Positions 48,798 to 56,775 of a stretch of DNA of 56,775 nucleotides are shown here, piece by piece. The notes below the pieces were generated by a model. The model was not told where the DNA came from. It saw only the letters and a program-made list of their open reading frames with translations, and made no database searches. The position numbers were made by a program, and so were the translations under genes. The stretch lies in assembly GCA_007280895.1 (NCBI GenBank), contig QYQN01000002.1, forward strand, positions 1 through 56,775, read 5' to 3'. The number at the start of each line of letters is the position of its first letter. Positions within the stretch are counted from its first letter, which is position 1. This DNA comes from Methylococcaceae bacterium (GTDB lineage Bacteria > Pseudomonadota > Gammaproteobacteria > Methylococcales > Methylomonadaceae).

Positions 48798-51404
48798 ATG
48801 AAACAAAAAATAGCCTCTTTAATTGCACTTGTACTTCTGGTCATGATTAATTTTAGCATTTGGAGTTATGTCAATAACCCATTGCAACTGCAAACTTGGA
48901 CCAAAACAACCATGGGTTTAACGTATGACCCAACCCGTAAAGGTGATGATCCTAGGGATAATATTTTTGTTGATGAAGCGGATATAGACAAAGATTTGGC
49001 GTTATTAGAAAACAAAGTTCACGCCATCCGCACGTATTCAATGCTAAGAGGGCAGCATAAAATTCCTGAAATTGCTGCCAAACACAATCTTAATGTGACG
49101 TTAGGCGCATGGATTGATGGCAATTTAGAAAAAAATCGTCAAGAACTGGAAACGCTTTTAGATATCAGTAGACAAAATAATCCAAAAATTATTCGCTTGA
49201 TGGTAGGTAATGAGGTGCTATTGCGTAATGATATTTCTGAAGAAGCCCTGATTGACTACATTCGTGAAGTTAAAAAACGTAATTGGCGACCAGTCAGTAC
49301 CTCAGAAACGTGGGCAGAATGGTTAAAACATCCAAAAGTAGTCGACGAAGTAGACTTTATTGCCGTACATATCTTGCCTTATTGGGAAGGCATTGCGGCA
49401 GACGAAGCAGTTGATTACATCTTTGATCGTTATCACGATGTGCAAAAAGCTTATCCAAATAAACCCGTTATCATTACTGAGTTAGGCTGGCCTTCTGATG
49501 GGCAGCCAGCACGTCACGCAACGGCGTCAGTATCTAATCAAGCCAAAGTATTACGCGAGTTTTTAAACCGCGCTGATCAAGAAAAAATAACCTATTACAT
49601 CGTTGAAGCAATTGACCAACCTTGGAAACAATCCATTGAAGGTTCGGCGGGCGCGTACTGGGGCATTTTTAATGCCGATCGTGTCGCAAAATATCCAATG
49701 GATGGTGATGTCTTAACACTCCCCAATTGGGAGCATTGGGCAACGGGCGCTGGCGTCTTCAGTTTACTCTTGATGGGGTTATTTTTATTCACTCGTAGTA
49801 GTTTAAAGCTACCTGGCATTGTGTTCTTTGGTGTGATCACCAATTTGGCCGCTTCAACTATTTTCTGGTCGGTATCGGTGGGTGCGCAGCAATACCAAAC
49901 ACCCTTGACGATAGCGTTTTGGGTAATTTTGATTTTAATGCAGGTGTTGGCAGCCATTATCTTAATGATCGAAAGTCTTGAGATTGCAGAAGTGGTGTGG
50001 TATCGCAAAAGCGTAAGAACCTTTGAACCCTTAACCCCTTCAGTAGAATTTAATTACCCTAAAGTCTCGTTGCATTTGCCTATTCATAACGAGCCACCGC
50101 TGATGGTTAGAAAAACCTTAGAAGCGTTGGCGAAAGTAGATTATCCCAATCTGGAAGTGTTGGTGATGGATAACAACACCAAAGACCCTGCAATTTGGGA
50201 GCCTGTGCGTGATGATTGTCTCCGTTTGGGGCCGATGTTTCGTTTTTTCCATTTAGAGAATTGGCCAGGTTTTAAAGCAGGCGCTATTAATCATGCCTTA
50301 GAACAAACCGCACCCGATGCAGAAATTATTGCAGTAATCGACAGTGATTATATTCTTTCACCCGATTGGTTAAAGTGCATGGTGCCCTATTTTGATAATG
50401 AAAATGTTGGTTTTGTGCAATCACCACAAGATTATCGCGACCGTCAGCAAAGTGTGTTTAAAAATATTTGTTATTGGGAATACGCAGGGTTCTTTAATAT
50501 TGGGATGATGCAGCGTAATGAATATAACGCTATTATTCAACACGGCACGATGACCATGATTAGAAAATCTGCCCTGCAAGAAGTAGGCAAGTGGGCAGAA
50601 TGGTGTATTTGTGAAGACAGTGAGCTAGGTGTGCGTTTATACGAAGCAGGCTATGATTCTGTTTATGTAAAAGATTCGTTTGGTCGTGGCTTAATGCCCG
50701 ATACCTTTTCAGGTTACATGACGCAACGTTTCAGATGGGTTTATGGGGCGATGCAAATTATCAAAGGGCATTGGCGCAGTTTTTTACCCACCAAAAAATC
50801 AACGCTTACCCCAGCACAACGGTATTATTTTATTGCTGGTTGGTTGCCTTGGTTTTCTGATGCCTTAGCCTTGCTCTTTACCAGCACCAGCTTATTATTA
50901 ACGGCCGTGATTGTTTACGATCCTATTCACAGTGAATTACCCGTTAATGCGTTTTTATTGCCCACCATTGGCTTGTTTAGCTTTAAGGTGTTGCGTGGTT
51001 TATGGTTGTATCAAGTGCGCGTGCCATGTTCTGTTTGGCAATCTTTAGGTGCGGCATTAGCAGGCTTAGCGTTGACGCACACGGTGGCAAAAGGAACGAT
51101 TCAAGGCTTATTTACCTCGGGTAAACCCTTTATGCGCACGCCAAAATATGAGCAGCAAGGTCCGTTAATCGCAGGCTTAATGGTGATTCGTCAAGAAATT
51201 ATTTTATTGATTTTACTAGCGTCAGCGATTGCTGCTATGGCCTCGTTAGAGCATTTTGATAATTTAAGTGGACGTCTTTGGATTGCTGTTTTAAGCGTGC
51301 AATCTGTGCCTTATTGGGCAACGTTGCTCACAGTGTTAGTGAGTATTGCGCCAAGTTACAGTAAAAAATCAAAACTCTCAGCAGAAGAGCTTGATGATCT
51401 TTAA
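48798..51404 (+). CDS. GH17-like domain fused to a GT2 family glucan synthase-like glycosyltransferase
   Basis: GH17-like: IRLMVGNEVLLRNDI and KPVIITELGWPSDGQ. GT2: DNNTKDPAIW, AVIDSDYILSPDWL, CEDSELGVRLYEAGY, TQRFRWVYGAMQ; multiple TM segments. Confidence 0.88.
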   Translation: MKQKIASLIALVLLVMINFSIWSYVNNPLQLQTWTKTTMGLTYDPTRKGDDPRDNIFVDEADIDKDLALLENKVHAIRTYSMLRGQHKIPEIAAKHNLNVTLGAWIDGNLEKNRQELETLLDISRQNNPKIIRLMVGNEVLLRNDISEEALIDYIREVKKRNWRPVSTSETWAEWLKHPKVVDEVDFIAVHILPYWEGIAADEAVDYIFDRYHDVQKAYPNKPVIITELGWPSDGQPARHATASVSNQAKVLREFLNRADQEKITYYIVEAIDQPWKQSIEGSAGAYWGIFNADRVAKYPMDGDVLTLPNWEHWATGAGVFSLLLMGLFLFTRSSLKLPGIVFFGVITNLAASTIFWSVSVGAQQYQTPLTIAFWVILILMQVLAAIILMIESLEIAEVVWYRKSVRTFEPLTPSVEFNYPKVSLHLPIHNEPPLMVRKTLEALAKVDYPNLEVLVMDNNTKDPAIWEPVRDDCLRLGPMFRFFHLENWPGFKAGAINHALEQTAPDAEIIAVIDSDYILSPDWLKCMVPYFDNENVGFVQSPQDYRDRQQSVFKNICYWEYAGFFNIGMMQRNEYNAIIQHGTMTMIRKSALQEVGKWAEWCICEDSELGVRLYEAGYDSVYVKDSFGRGLMPDTFSGYMTQRFRWVYGAMQIIKGHWRSFLPTKKSTLTPAQRYYFIAGWLPWFSDALALLFTSTSLLLTAVIVYDPIHSELPVNAFLLPTIGLFSFKVLRGLWLYQVRVPCSVWQSLGAALAGLALTHTVAKGTIQGLFTSGKPFMRTPKYEQQGPLIAGLMVIRQEIILLILLASAIAAMASLEHFDNLSGRLWIAVLSVQSVPYWATLLTVLVSIAPSYSKKSKLSAEELDDL

Positions 51405-51517
51405 GGGGGGCTAATAAAACCGCCGCGAAAACATGCTGTGTCGTTTAGTTAGCGTCATTACTACAAGGGTGCACTAGGCTATAGCCGTATTGCACCGTAA
51501 GTATTGCTTAATATCAG

Positions 51518-52414
51518 TTAGTTAACACACTCTGCCAGTGCGGTAGGTAAGTCTTCATAAGTAAACGTGAAGCCATTTTCTTGTAAACGCGTTGGCAGCA
51601 CCCGTTGGCTCCCTAATAATAACTCAGCTCTTTCGCCTAGTAGGATATGCAATACTGGACTGGGCACGGGGCAGCATGCGGGGCGATGCAGTGCTTTTGC
51701 CAATTGCTTGGTAAATTCCTGATTAGTGACTGGATGAGGAGAGGTAATGTTAAACGCACCATGCTGTGTAGGTGAATCAATTAACCACTGCACGCTGGCA
51801 AGCCAATCATGGTAATGAACCCATGGCATCCATTGTAGACCTGAGCCCAGTTGCCCGCCTAAGCCCATCTTAAATGCTGGTAACATGCGCTGTAAAAAGC
51901 CCCCATTGTGTGCCAGCACTAGGCCAGTTCGTAGTAAGCAGGTGCGAATGCCTAGGGCTTCTGCTTGCAGAGCCGCTGCTTCCCAATCAGCACAAAGTTG
52001 CGCTGAAAAATCACTACCTTGCGGCGCTTGTTCGCTAACAATCTTGTCACCTTGATCCCCATAAATGCCAATCGCAGAGCCACTTAAAAAAACCTGTGGC
52101 TTAATTGGCATTTGTTCCATAAAAATAATAAGATTTTTGGTTAGCTCAATGCGGCTGTCACGCAGGCATTGTTTGCGAGCAGAACTCCAACGTGTATCAA
52201 AAATGCCCGCGCCAGCTAAGTTAATGATGCAATTGTAGACTGGGTGCCGCGTGTTGTCTGATAGTGAGCCTATGGCATGCACCTTAGAGCCAAAGCGTTG
52301 CTGCACTTTGTCAAGTGAACGACTCAGTACCGTTACGGTATGATTGTGCTGAAGAAAATGATGGACTAAGGCATTGCCAAGTAGACCGGTACCGCCAGTA
52401 ATAAGTATGTTCAT
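51518..52414 (-). CDS. TIGR01777 family (YfcH-like) NAD-dependent epimerase
   Basis: MNILITGGTGLLGNALVHHFLQHNHTVTVLSRS, IINLAGAGIFDTRWSSARKQCLRDSRIELTKNLI, SGSAIGIYGDQGDKIVSE. Confidence 0.94.
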   Translation of the reverse strand: MNILITGGTGLLGNALVHHFLQHNHTVTVLSRSLDKVQQRFGSKVHAIGSLSDNTRHPVYNCIINLAGAGIFDTRWSSARKQCLRDSRIELTKNLIIFMEQMPIKPQVFLSGSAIGIYGDQGDKIVSEQAPQGSDFSAQLCADWEAAALQAEALGIRTCLLRTGLVLAHNGGFLQRMLPAFKMGLGGQLGSGLQWMPWVHYHDWLASVQWLIDSPTQHGAFNITSPHPVTNQEFTKQLAKALHRPACCPVPSPVLHILLGERAELLLGSQRVLPTRLQENGFTFTYEDLPTALAECVN

Positions 52415-52677
52415 AATGCGCTCTCAAGTAAGAAGGCTAGGAATAATGTGTAACGGTGTTCGCGACATAACGAGCACCGTGTCATACACGCGTTGGTGTA
52501 CAAAGTGTAGGATATAACGCTTGCTCAGTATAGCTTTTGTTCATGTTTTGTTCAGCTATATTGACAATGGCTGGGTCGGCGGGTACATTGCAGGCAAGGT
52601 AAATGGAGTAGCTAAGCGTAGGTCTGTTTTTTTAAACTACTTACTACGATCATTTTCCTAATATCCTCCTCTATAAG

Positions 52678-52712
52678 CCTTCCAAACGTAGTTTATTGGA
52701 AGGTTTTTTTTT
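52678..52712 (+). terminator. Strong intrinsic terminator with no upstream plus-strand CDS
   Basis: ccttccaa-acgtagttta-ttggaagg followed by nine T residues; next ORF starts at 52737. Confidence 0.8.
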
Positions 52713-52736
52713 ATCTTTATTAATGGAGTAATATCT

Positions 52737-53150
52737 ATGCCGTTTAAAAATCTATCTTGGCTTCCTTTAGTAGTAGAAATCAATTTTTATGTGGCGGTAG
52801 CAATGGTTGTTTTGGGCAGTTTATTGTGTATAAGTAGCGCATCATATTTTGAATTTAACGAAGATTTGTATGGTGCGTTGGATAATAATTTGCGCATCAT
52901 AATGGTTTATCTGGCACTTACCGAGGTTGTGGTAGTTACCTATTGTTATGTAATGAAATCTTTTCATTATTTAATTTTAATGGGCTTTTTTCTGCTATTA
53001 ATGATTGGTTCTATGCAATTTTATGGAGACATCAATAGCGTTGAGGTCGACCCTAACTTTTCATTTTTCTTAATGTATACAGGGGGCTCACACATTATTT
53101 TTGCCTTGATAAAAAAAACGACCACTACACAACCTAAAAAAGCACTTTAA
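52737..53150 (+). CDS. Hypothetical four-TM-like membrane protein
   Basis: 137 aa with several hydrophobic segments; GGAGT SD-like (aatggagtaat) upstream. No family recognised. Confidence 0.65.
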   Translation: MPFKNLSWLPLVVEINFYVAVAMVVLGSLLCISSASYFEFNEDLYGALDNNLRIIMVYLALTEVVVVTYCYVMKSFHYLILMGFFLLLMIGSMQFYGDINSVEVDPNFSFFLMYTGGSHIIFALIKKTTTTQPKKAL

Positions 53151-53236
53151 CTTTATAATTGTTATAAGAATACAAGTGGAGCTTGTCGTAGGGTGAGTTT
53201 TTTGTTTAATAATGACCTAGATATCAGGAGGAGGAA

Positions 53237-53866
53237 ATGAAACGAGTGATGGTAAATATGAATAGGGTGATGATAGCAAGTGCTTTAATGTGCTTAGTTG
53301 GATGCTCAACTGAGGGGGGTAAACAGGTTAATATTGCCGATGAAAATTCGTCTAAAGTCAGCGCGGTAGAGTCTGAATTAAATGCCCAAAAAGCATCAGG
53401 AAGCCCTGAAATGACTATTACAAAACAAGGGTATAGCTTAAATTTAGTGCGAGTAATGGATGGTGCTGCATGTAAAAATGAGTTAGAAGGCGCTAAGGGC
53501 ACTTTTTTAATGTATGCGTCACCTATCGATATTGAACGCATTAAAAAGAACCAAGGTAATCAGATTTTTTCAGAGTTTGCAGTAAAAATTCAGACGTTTG
53601 CTGAACAGGCTTTACAAGAAGCCGTTGAGAATACCAATTTAGCCAAAGACCCTTTTGATTTAAGTGAAGAAATTAGCCAACAAAAATTGGTTAAAGAGTT
53701 AAGCGGTAATTTTCAAAATTATATTGCAGAGGCTGAAGAAGGCTTTACCAAAGAAACCAGTTTGACGATTGCTATTAAGGGATTTTTACCTTCATTTACT
53801 ATTTTTCAACAAGGCTGTAATGCCACCTTGCCTGAAGCAGATAGTGACGAGTTTAAAGCAAATTAA
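53237..53866 (+). CDS. Hypothetical lipoprotein
   Basis: MKRVMVNMNRVMIASALMCLVGCSTEGGKQ: lipobox LVGC; SD aggaggagg upstream. Confidence 0.75.
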   Translation: MKRVMVNMNRVMIASALMCLVGCSTEGGKQVNIADENSSKVSAVESELNAQKASGSPEMTITKQGYSLNLVRVMDGAACKNELEGAKGTFLMYASPIDIERIKKNQGNQIFSEFAVKIQTFAEQALQEAVENTNLAKDPFDLSEEISQQKLVKELSGNFQNYIAEAEEGFTKETSLTIAIKGFLPSFTIFQQGCNATLPEADSDEFKAN

Positions 53867-53893
53867 GCGTATTAATAATTAATCTAGGCAGGC

Positions 53894-53933
53894 AAAAAAA
53901 AGACCAAACTGCCTACCAGCGAGTTTGGTCTTT
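53894..53933 (-). terminator. Intrinsic terminator of the carbonic anhydrase gene
   Basis: aaagaccaaact (53899-53910) / agtttggtcttt (53922-53933); the A-run at 53894-53900 gives a U-tract on the minus strand. Confidence 0.8.
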
Positions 53934-53957
53934 GGCTATGTTCAGTTGTACAACTGT

Positions 53958-54506
53958 TTATACTGCAAGTAATCGACCTGATTTAACGTCATAAATATAG
54001 CCATGCACAGGAATAGAGTCTGGTACCAGTGGGTGAGCTTTAATGCGTGCAATATCTTCCTTAACACTTTGCGCTTGATCATTAATGGTTAACCAATTGA
54101 TGTATTTTCCCTCGCTAGAGCCATGACCTTCACCGCAATCATGCCAGCCCGTCGCATCAACGCTTGCTGTTTTTAAACTGCTGGCTAATAAGTCAGCCAT
54201 AATTTCATTAGTAAAGGTTTCCATACCACAATCAGTATGATGAATAACAAACCATTCACGGGTACCTAATAATTTATAAGAAATAACCAGTGACCGAATG
54301 GCATCATCGCTGGCACGACCACCAGCATTGCGGATAACATGGGCATCACCTTCTGCTAAGCCAGCATATTTGGCAGGATCAAGACGCGCATCCATGCACG
54401 TTAAAATAGCAAAATGTCGTCCTGGAGGCATAGGTAAATCGCCTTTGTCAAAACTATCAGCGTAGTCGCGGTTAGCGGTTAAGACTTCATTTAGTATATT
54501 GCTCAT
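53958..54506 (-). CDS. Beta-class carbonic anhydrase-like protein
   Basis: [46 protein letters not shown] zinc-ligand pattern. Confidence 0.93.
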   Translation of the reverse strand: MSNILNEVLTANRDYADSFDKGDLPMPPGRHFAILTCMDARLDPAKYAGLAEGDAHVIRNAGGRASDDAIRSLVISYKLLGTREWFVIHHTDCGMETFTNEIMADLLASSLKTASVDATGWHDCGEGHGSSEGKYINWLTINDQAQSVKEDIARIKAHPLVPDSIPVHGYIYDVKSGRLLAV

Positions 54507-54657
54507 TAGTATTCCTCATGTCATTATTAAAATTATAGTTAGGCTATGGGTAATAACTGCTTCCCATTAAGTAGCCTTTGCTAATTTACCATAAATTTCT
54601 TATTTGAAAACTGTGTTATGCCGTATTTCTTAGCGTAAGCAGTGATAACAACACACT

Positions 54658-56124
54658 ATGCAAAATTTAACGATGCAACTTTATACCGTGGCTGAGATTC
54701 GTGCTATCGAACAAGCGGCGTTTCAAGCTTATCAACTCAGTGCTACAGACTTAATGCAGCGCGCTGGAGCGCAGGCATGGTGCTGTATACAGCGTCATTT
54801 TAGTCAGGCGCACCAGCTACTGATTGTCTGTGGTGTCGGTAATAATGCGGGTGATGGCTATGTCTTGGCGCGCTTAGCGAAGTTGGCTGGGGTAGATGTT
54901 CATGTTTATACCGTTATTGATCCTAAGCACTTAAGCGGTGCCGCACAACAGGCTTATCAACACTATGTTGATATAAATGGACGTTTCACTAAGTTTACAG
55001 ATGCCTTGCCGATGTGCGCCGATGTGATTGTTGATGCCTTATTGGGCACCGGATTATCGCGTGATGTTGACGATGATTATCGCCTAGCTATAGAACGAAT
55101 AAACGCCAGTCAATGCCCTGTACTGGCTTTAGATATTCCCTCAGGGCTTCAGGCTGACACTGGGCGAGTCTTAGGCTGCGCAGTACACGCACAGATAACG
55201 GTGACCTTTATCGGCTTAAAACAAGGCTTATATACAGGACAAGCAAAGGCGTATTGTGGCGAAATAATCCTCGCCTCTTTAGACGTACCTCCAGACTTAT
55301 TAACATCCAGCGCGTCCACCACCTCGTGTCTGCACCGCATAGCCTTGCCGCCTCGTGCCGCGTATGCACATAAAGGTCATTTTGGACATGTCTTAATAAT
55401 CGGCGGCGATGTTGGCTACTCAGGTGCCGTAAAGTTAGCCGCAGAAGCTGCACTGCGAGTGGGTGCAGGGTTGGTCAGCGTGGCAACACGCACTGAGCAC
55501 GCGCTATTTTTAAATGCCCACCGGCCTGAACTCATGTGTCACGGCATAACTAGCCCAGCCCAATTACACGCCTTGATAGCACGGGCGGACAGTGTTGTAT
55601 TAGGGCCAGGCCTAGGGCAAGCAGACTGGGGGCAGTGGGTGTTTGCTGAAGCCCTTCAATGCCCAAAGCCAATGGTCATTGATGCAGATGGACTTAATTT
55701 ATTAGCGCGACAGACCCTACACAAATCAACGTGGATCTTAACGCCCCATCCTGGCGAGGCGGCACGCTTGTTAAGCGTATCAACTCAGGCTGTTGAGCAG
55801 GATCGCTTTTATGCCGTTAAGAAACTCTTGGCTGAACGCGGGGGAGTGATTATTTTGAAAGGCTCAGGAACGCTTATCGCCACCGCACAGGGAGTAAACG
55901 TGGTGACCCAAGGAAATCCTGGTATGGCATCGGGAGGAATGGGCGATGTATTAGCAGGCGTGATTGCAGGCTTAGTTGGGCAAGGTTTGAGTTTGACCGA
56001 GGCGGCACAACAAGGTGTGTGGTTACATGCAACGGCAGCAGACAGTGCCGCTCAACAAGGGGGAGAGCGAGGCTTACTTGCCAGTGATCTGTTTCCGTGG
56101 CTACGACAATGGGTTAATCAGTAG
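54658..56124 (+). CDS. nnr: Bifunctional NAD(P)H-hydrate epimerase/dehydratase (YjeF family)
   Basis: VCGVGNNAGDGYVLARLAKLAG, ILTPHPGEAARLL, GNPGMASGGMGDVLAGVIAGLVGQGL. Confidence 0.97.
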   Translation: MQNLTMQLYTVAEIRAIEQAAFQAYQLSATDLMQRAGAQAWCCIQRHFSQAHQLLIVCGVGNNAGDGYVLARLAKLAGVDVHVYTVIDPKHLSGAAQQAYQHYVDINGRFTKFTDALPMCADVIVDALLGTGLSRDVDDDYRLAIERINASQCPVLALDIPSGLQADTGRVLGCAVHAQITVTFIGLKQGLYTGQAKAYCGEIILASLDVPPDLLTSSASTTSCLHRIALPPRAAYAHKGHFGHVLIIGGDVGYSGAVKLAAEAALRVGAGLVSVATRTEHALFLNAHRPELMCHGITSPAQLHALIARADSVVLGPGLGQADWGQWVFAEALQCPKPMVIDADGLNLLARQTLHKSTWILTPHPGEAARLLSVSTQAVEQDRFYAVKKLLAERGGVIILKGSGTLIATAQGVNVVTQGNPGMASGGMGDVLAGVIAGLVGQGLSLTEAAQQGVWLHATAADSAAQQGGERGLLASDLFPWLRQWVNQ

Positions 56125-56129
56125 ACAGA

Positions 56130-56558
56130 ATGCAAAAATTTTTAGTCGATACACACGCAACAGAACGCATGGGTGCGCAGCTCTGGGCCAGTGCGCCCGC
56201 GCATGGCGTTATTTTCTTGCGAGGTGATTTAGGAGCAGGTAAAACAACGTTGGTACGTGGATTATTGCGTGCCGCAGGGGTCAGCGGCACAGTAAAAAGT
56301 CCCACCTACACCTTAGTTGAAGAATACTGGATTGCTGAGCGGCGCGTGTGTCATTTTGATTTATACCGCTTACATGATCCAGCAGAACTGGAGTGGATGG
56401 GCTTTGCAGATTACCTTGATGACAGCACCTTGTGTATTATCGAATGGCCAGAACAAGGCGGCGAGTATTTACCCGTGCCAGATATGAGTCTTTACTTAGC
56501 GTATTCTGGGACAGGTCGGCTCCTGCGCTATGAAGGCAATCTGTTACTTGACGTGTAA
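56130..56558 (+). CDS. tsaE: tRNA threonylcarbamoyladenosine biosynthesis protein TsaE
   Basis: IFLRGDLGAGKTTLVRGLLRAAGVSGTVKSPTYTLVEEY, HFDLYRLHDPAELEWMGFADY, IIEWPEQG. Confidence 0.97.
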   Translation: MQKFLVDTHATERMGAQLWASAPAHGVIFLRGDLGAGKTTLVRGLLRAAGVSGTVKSPTYTLVEEYWIAERRVCHFDLYRLHDPAELEWMGFADYLDDSTLCIIEWPEQGGEYLPVPDMSLYLAYSGTGRLLRYEGNLLLDV

Positions 56559-56582
56559 CCAAGCTTACGCCGCTGCAAAGGC

Positions 56583-56775
56583 TTAGTCATCAAACTGATA
56601 CCCGTGCTCGTTAAAAATACGCAGGCAAGCATCGACACTTGGTGCGTCTAAAGTAATGCCGCGCTGAGCGGTAATCTCGCTTAGCGCCGCCTTCATTCCC
56701 AGTGCCGCACGATAGGGACGATGAGACGCCATCGCTTCAACTAAATCAGCCACGGCAAGTATCTTCGCTTCCAGC
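56583..56775 (-). CDS. C-terminal end of an HD-GYP domain protein (5' end outside window)
   Basis: Reverse strand reads LEAKILAVADLVEAMASHRPYRAALGMKAALSEITAQRGITLDAPSVDACLRIFNEHGYQFDD*, the typical HD-GYP C-terminal block. Not in the supplied ORF track. Confidence 0.85.
   Translation of the reverse strand, partial: LEAKILAVADLVEAMASHRPYRAALGMKAALSEITAQRGITLDAPSVDACLRIFNEHGYQFDD

Noticed and set aside
49595-50008. 137-aa minus ORF inside the GH17-GT2 gene
   Set aside because: Shadow ORF of a strongly coding plus-strand gene.
1-56775. CRISPR array, tRNA/rRNA genes or intact insertion sequence
   Set aside because: No regularly spaced repeats, no recognisable tRNA/rRNA sequence and no transposase-like ORF were seen; xerC is the housekeeping recombinase by context and C-terminus.

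Overview
The window looks like chromosomal DNA from a gammaproteobacterium. It is mostly dense housekeeping operons: yicC, recB, mtgA, a pyruvate-kinase-like gene, rpe, minCDE, rplM-rpsI, ntrYX, rsmB-fmt-def, sbcDC, phr, rph-rdgB, a Pat-like CoA ligase/acetyltransferase, dapF-xerC, parAB-rsmG-mnmG, hslR-ispH, rraA, a PHP phosphoesterase, an ABC exporter, a GH17/GT2 glucan synthase-like protein, a carbonic anhydrase, nnrDE-like and tsaE. It ends in a truncated HD-GYP gene. I saw no rRNA, tRNA, CRISPR array or intact transposon. The best leads are: (1) a short plus-strand ORF (43039-43245) resembling the ribosome-rescue factor ArfA, with a perfect 50-bp palindrome inside its 3' coding end, matching the known arfA mRNA-truncation design; (2) a mini-ParB between parA and parB that keeps only the N-terminal KRGLGRGL ParA-contact motif; (3) an in-frame DapF-DUF484 fusion; (4) an NtrX-like regulator lacking GAFTGA and with a changed Walker B; (5) an orphan membrane-fusion-protein/outer-membrane-factor pair behind a Fur-box-like site; (6) an orphan intrinsic terminator suggesting an sRNA or attenuated leader; (7) structured, partly dispersed inverted-repeat elements. 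No homology search or folding was run. Family calls come from recognising motifs in the supplied translations.
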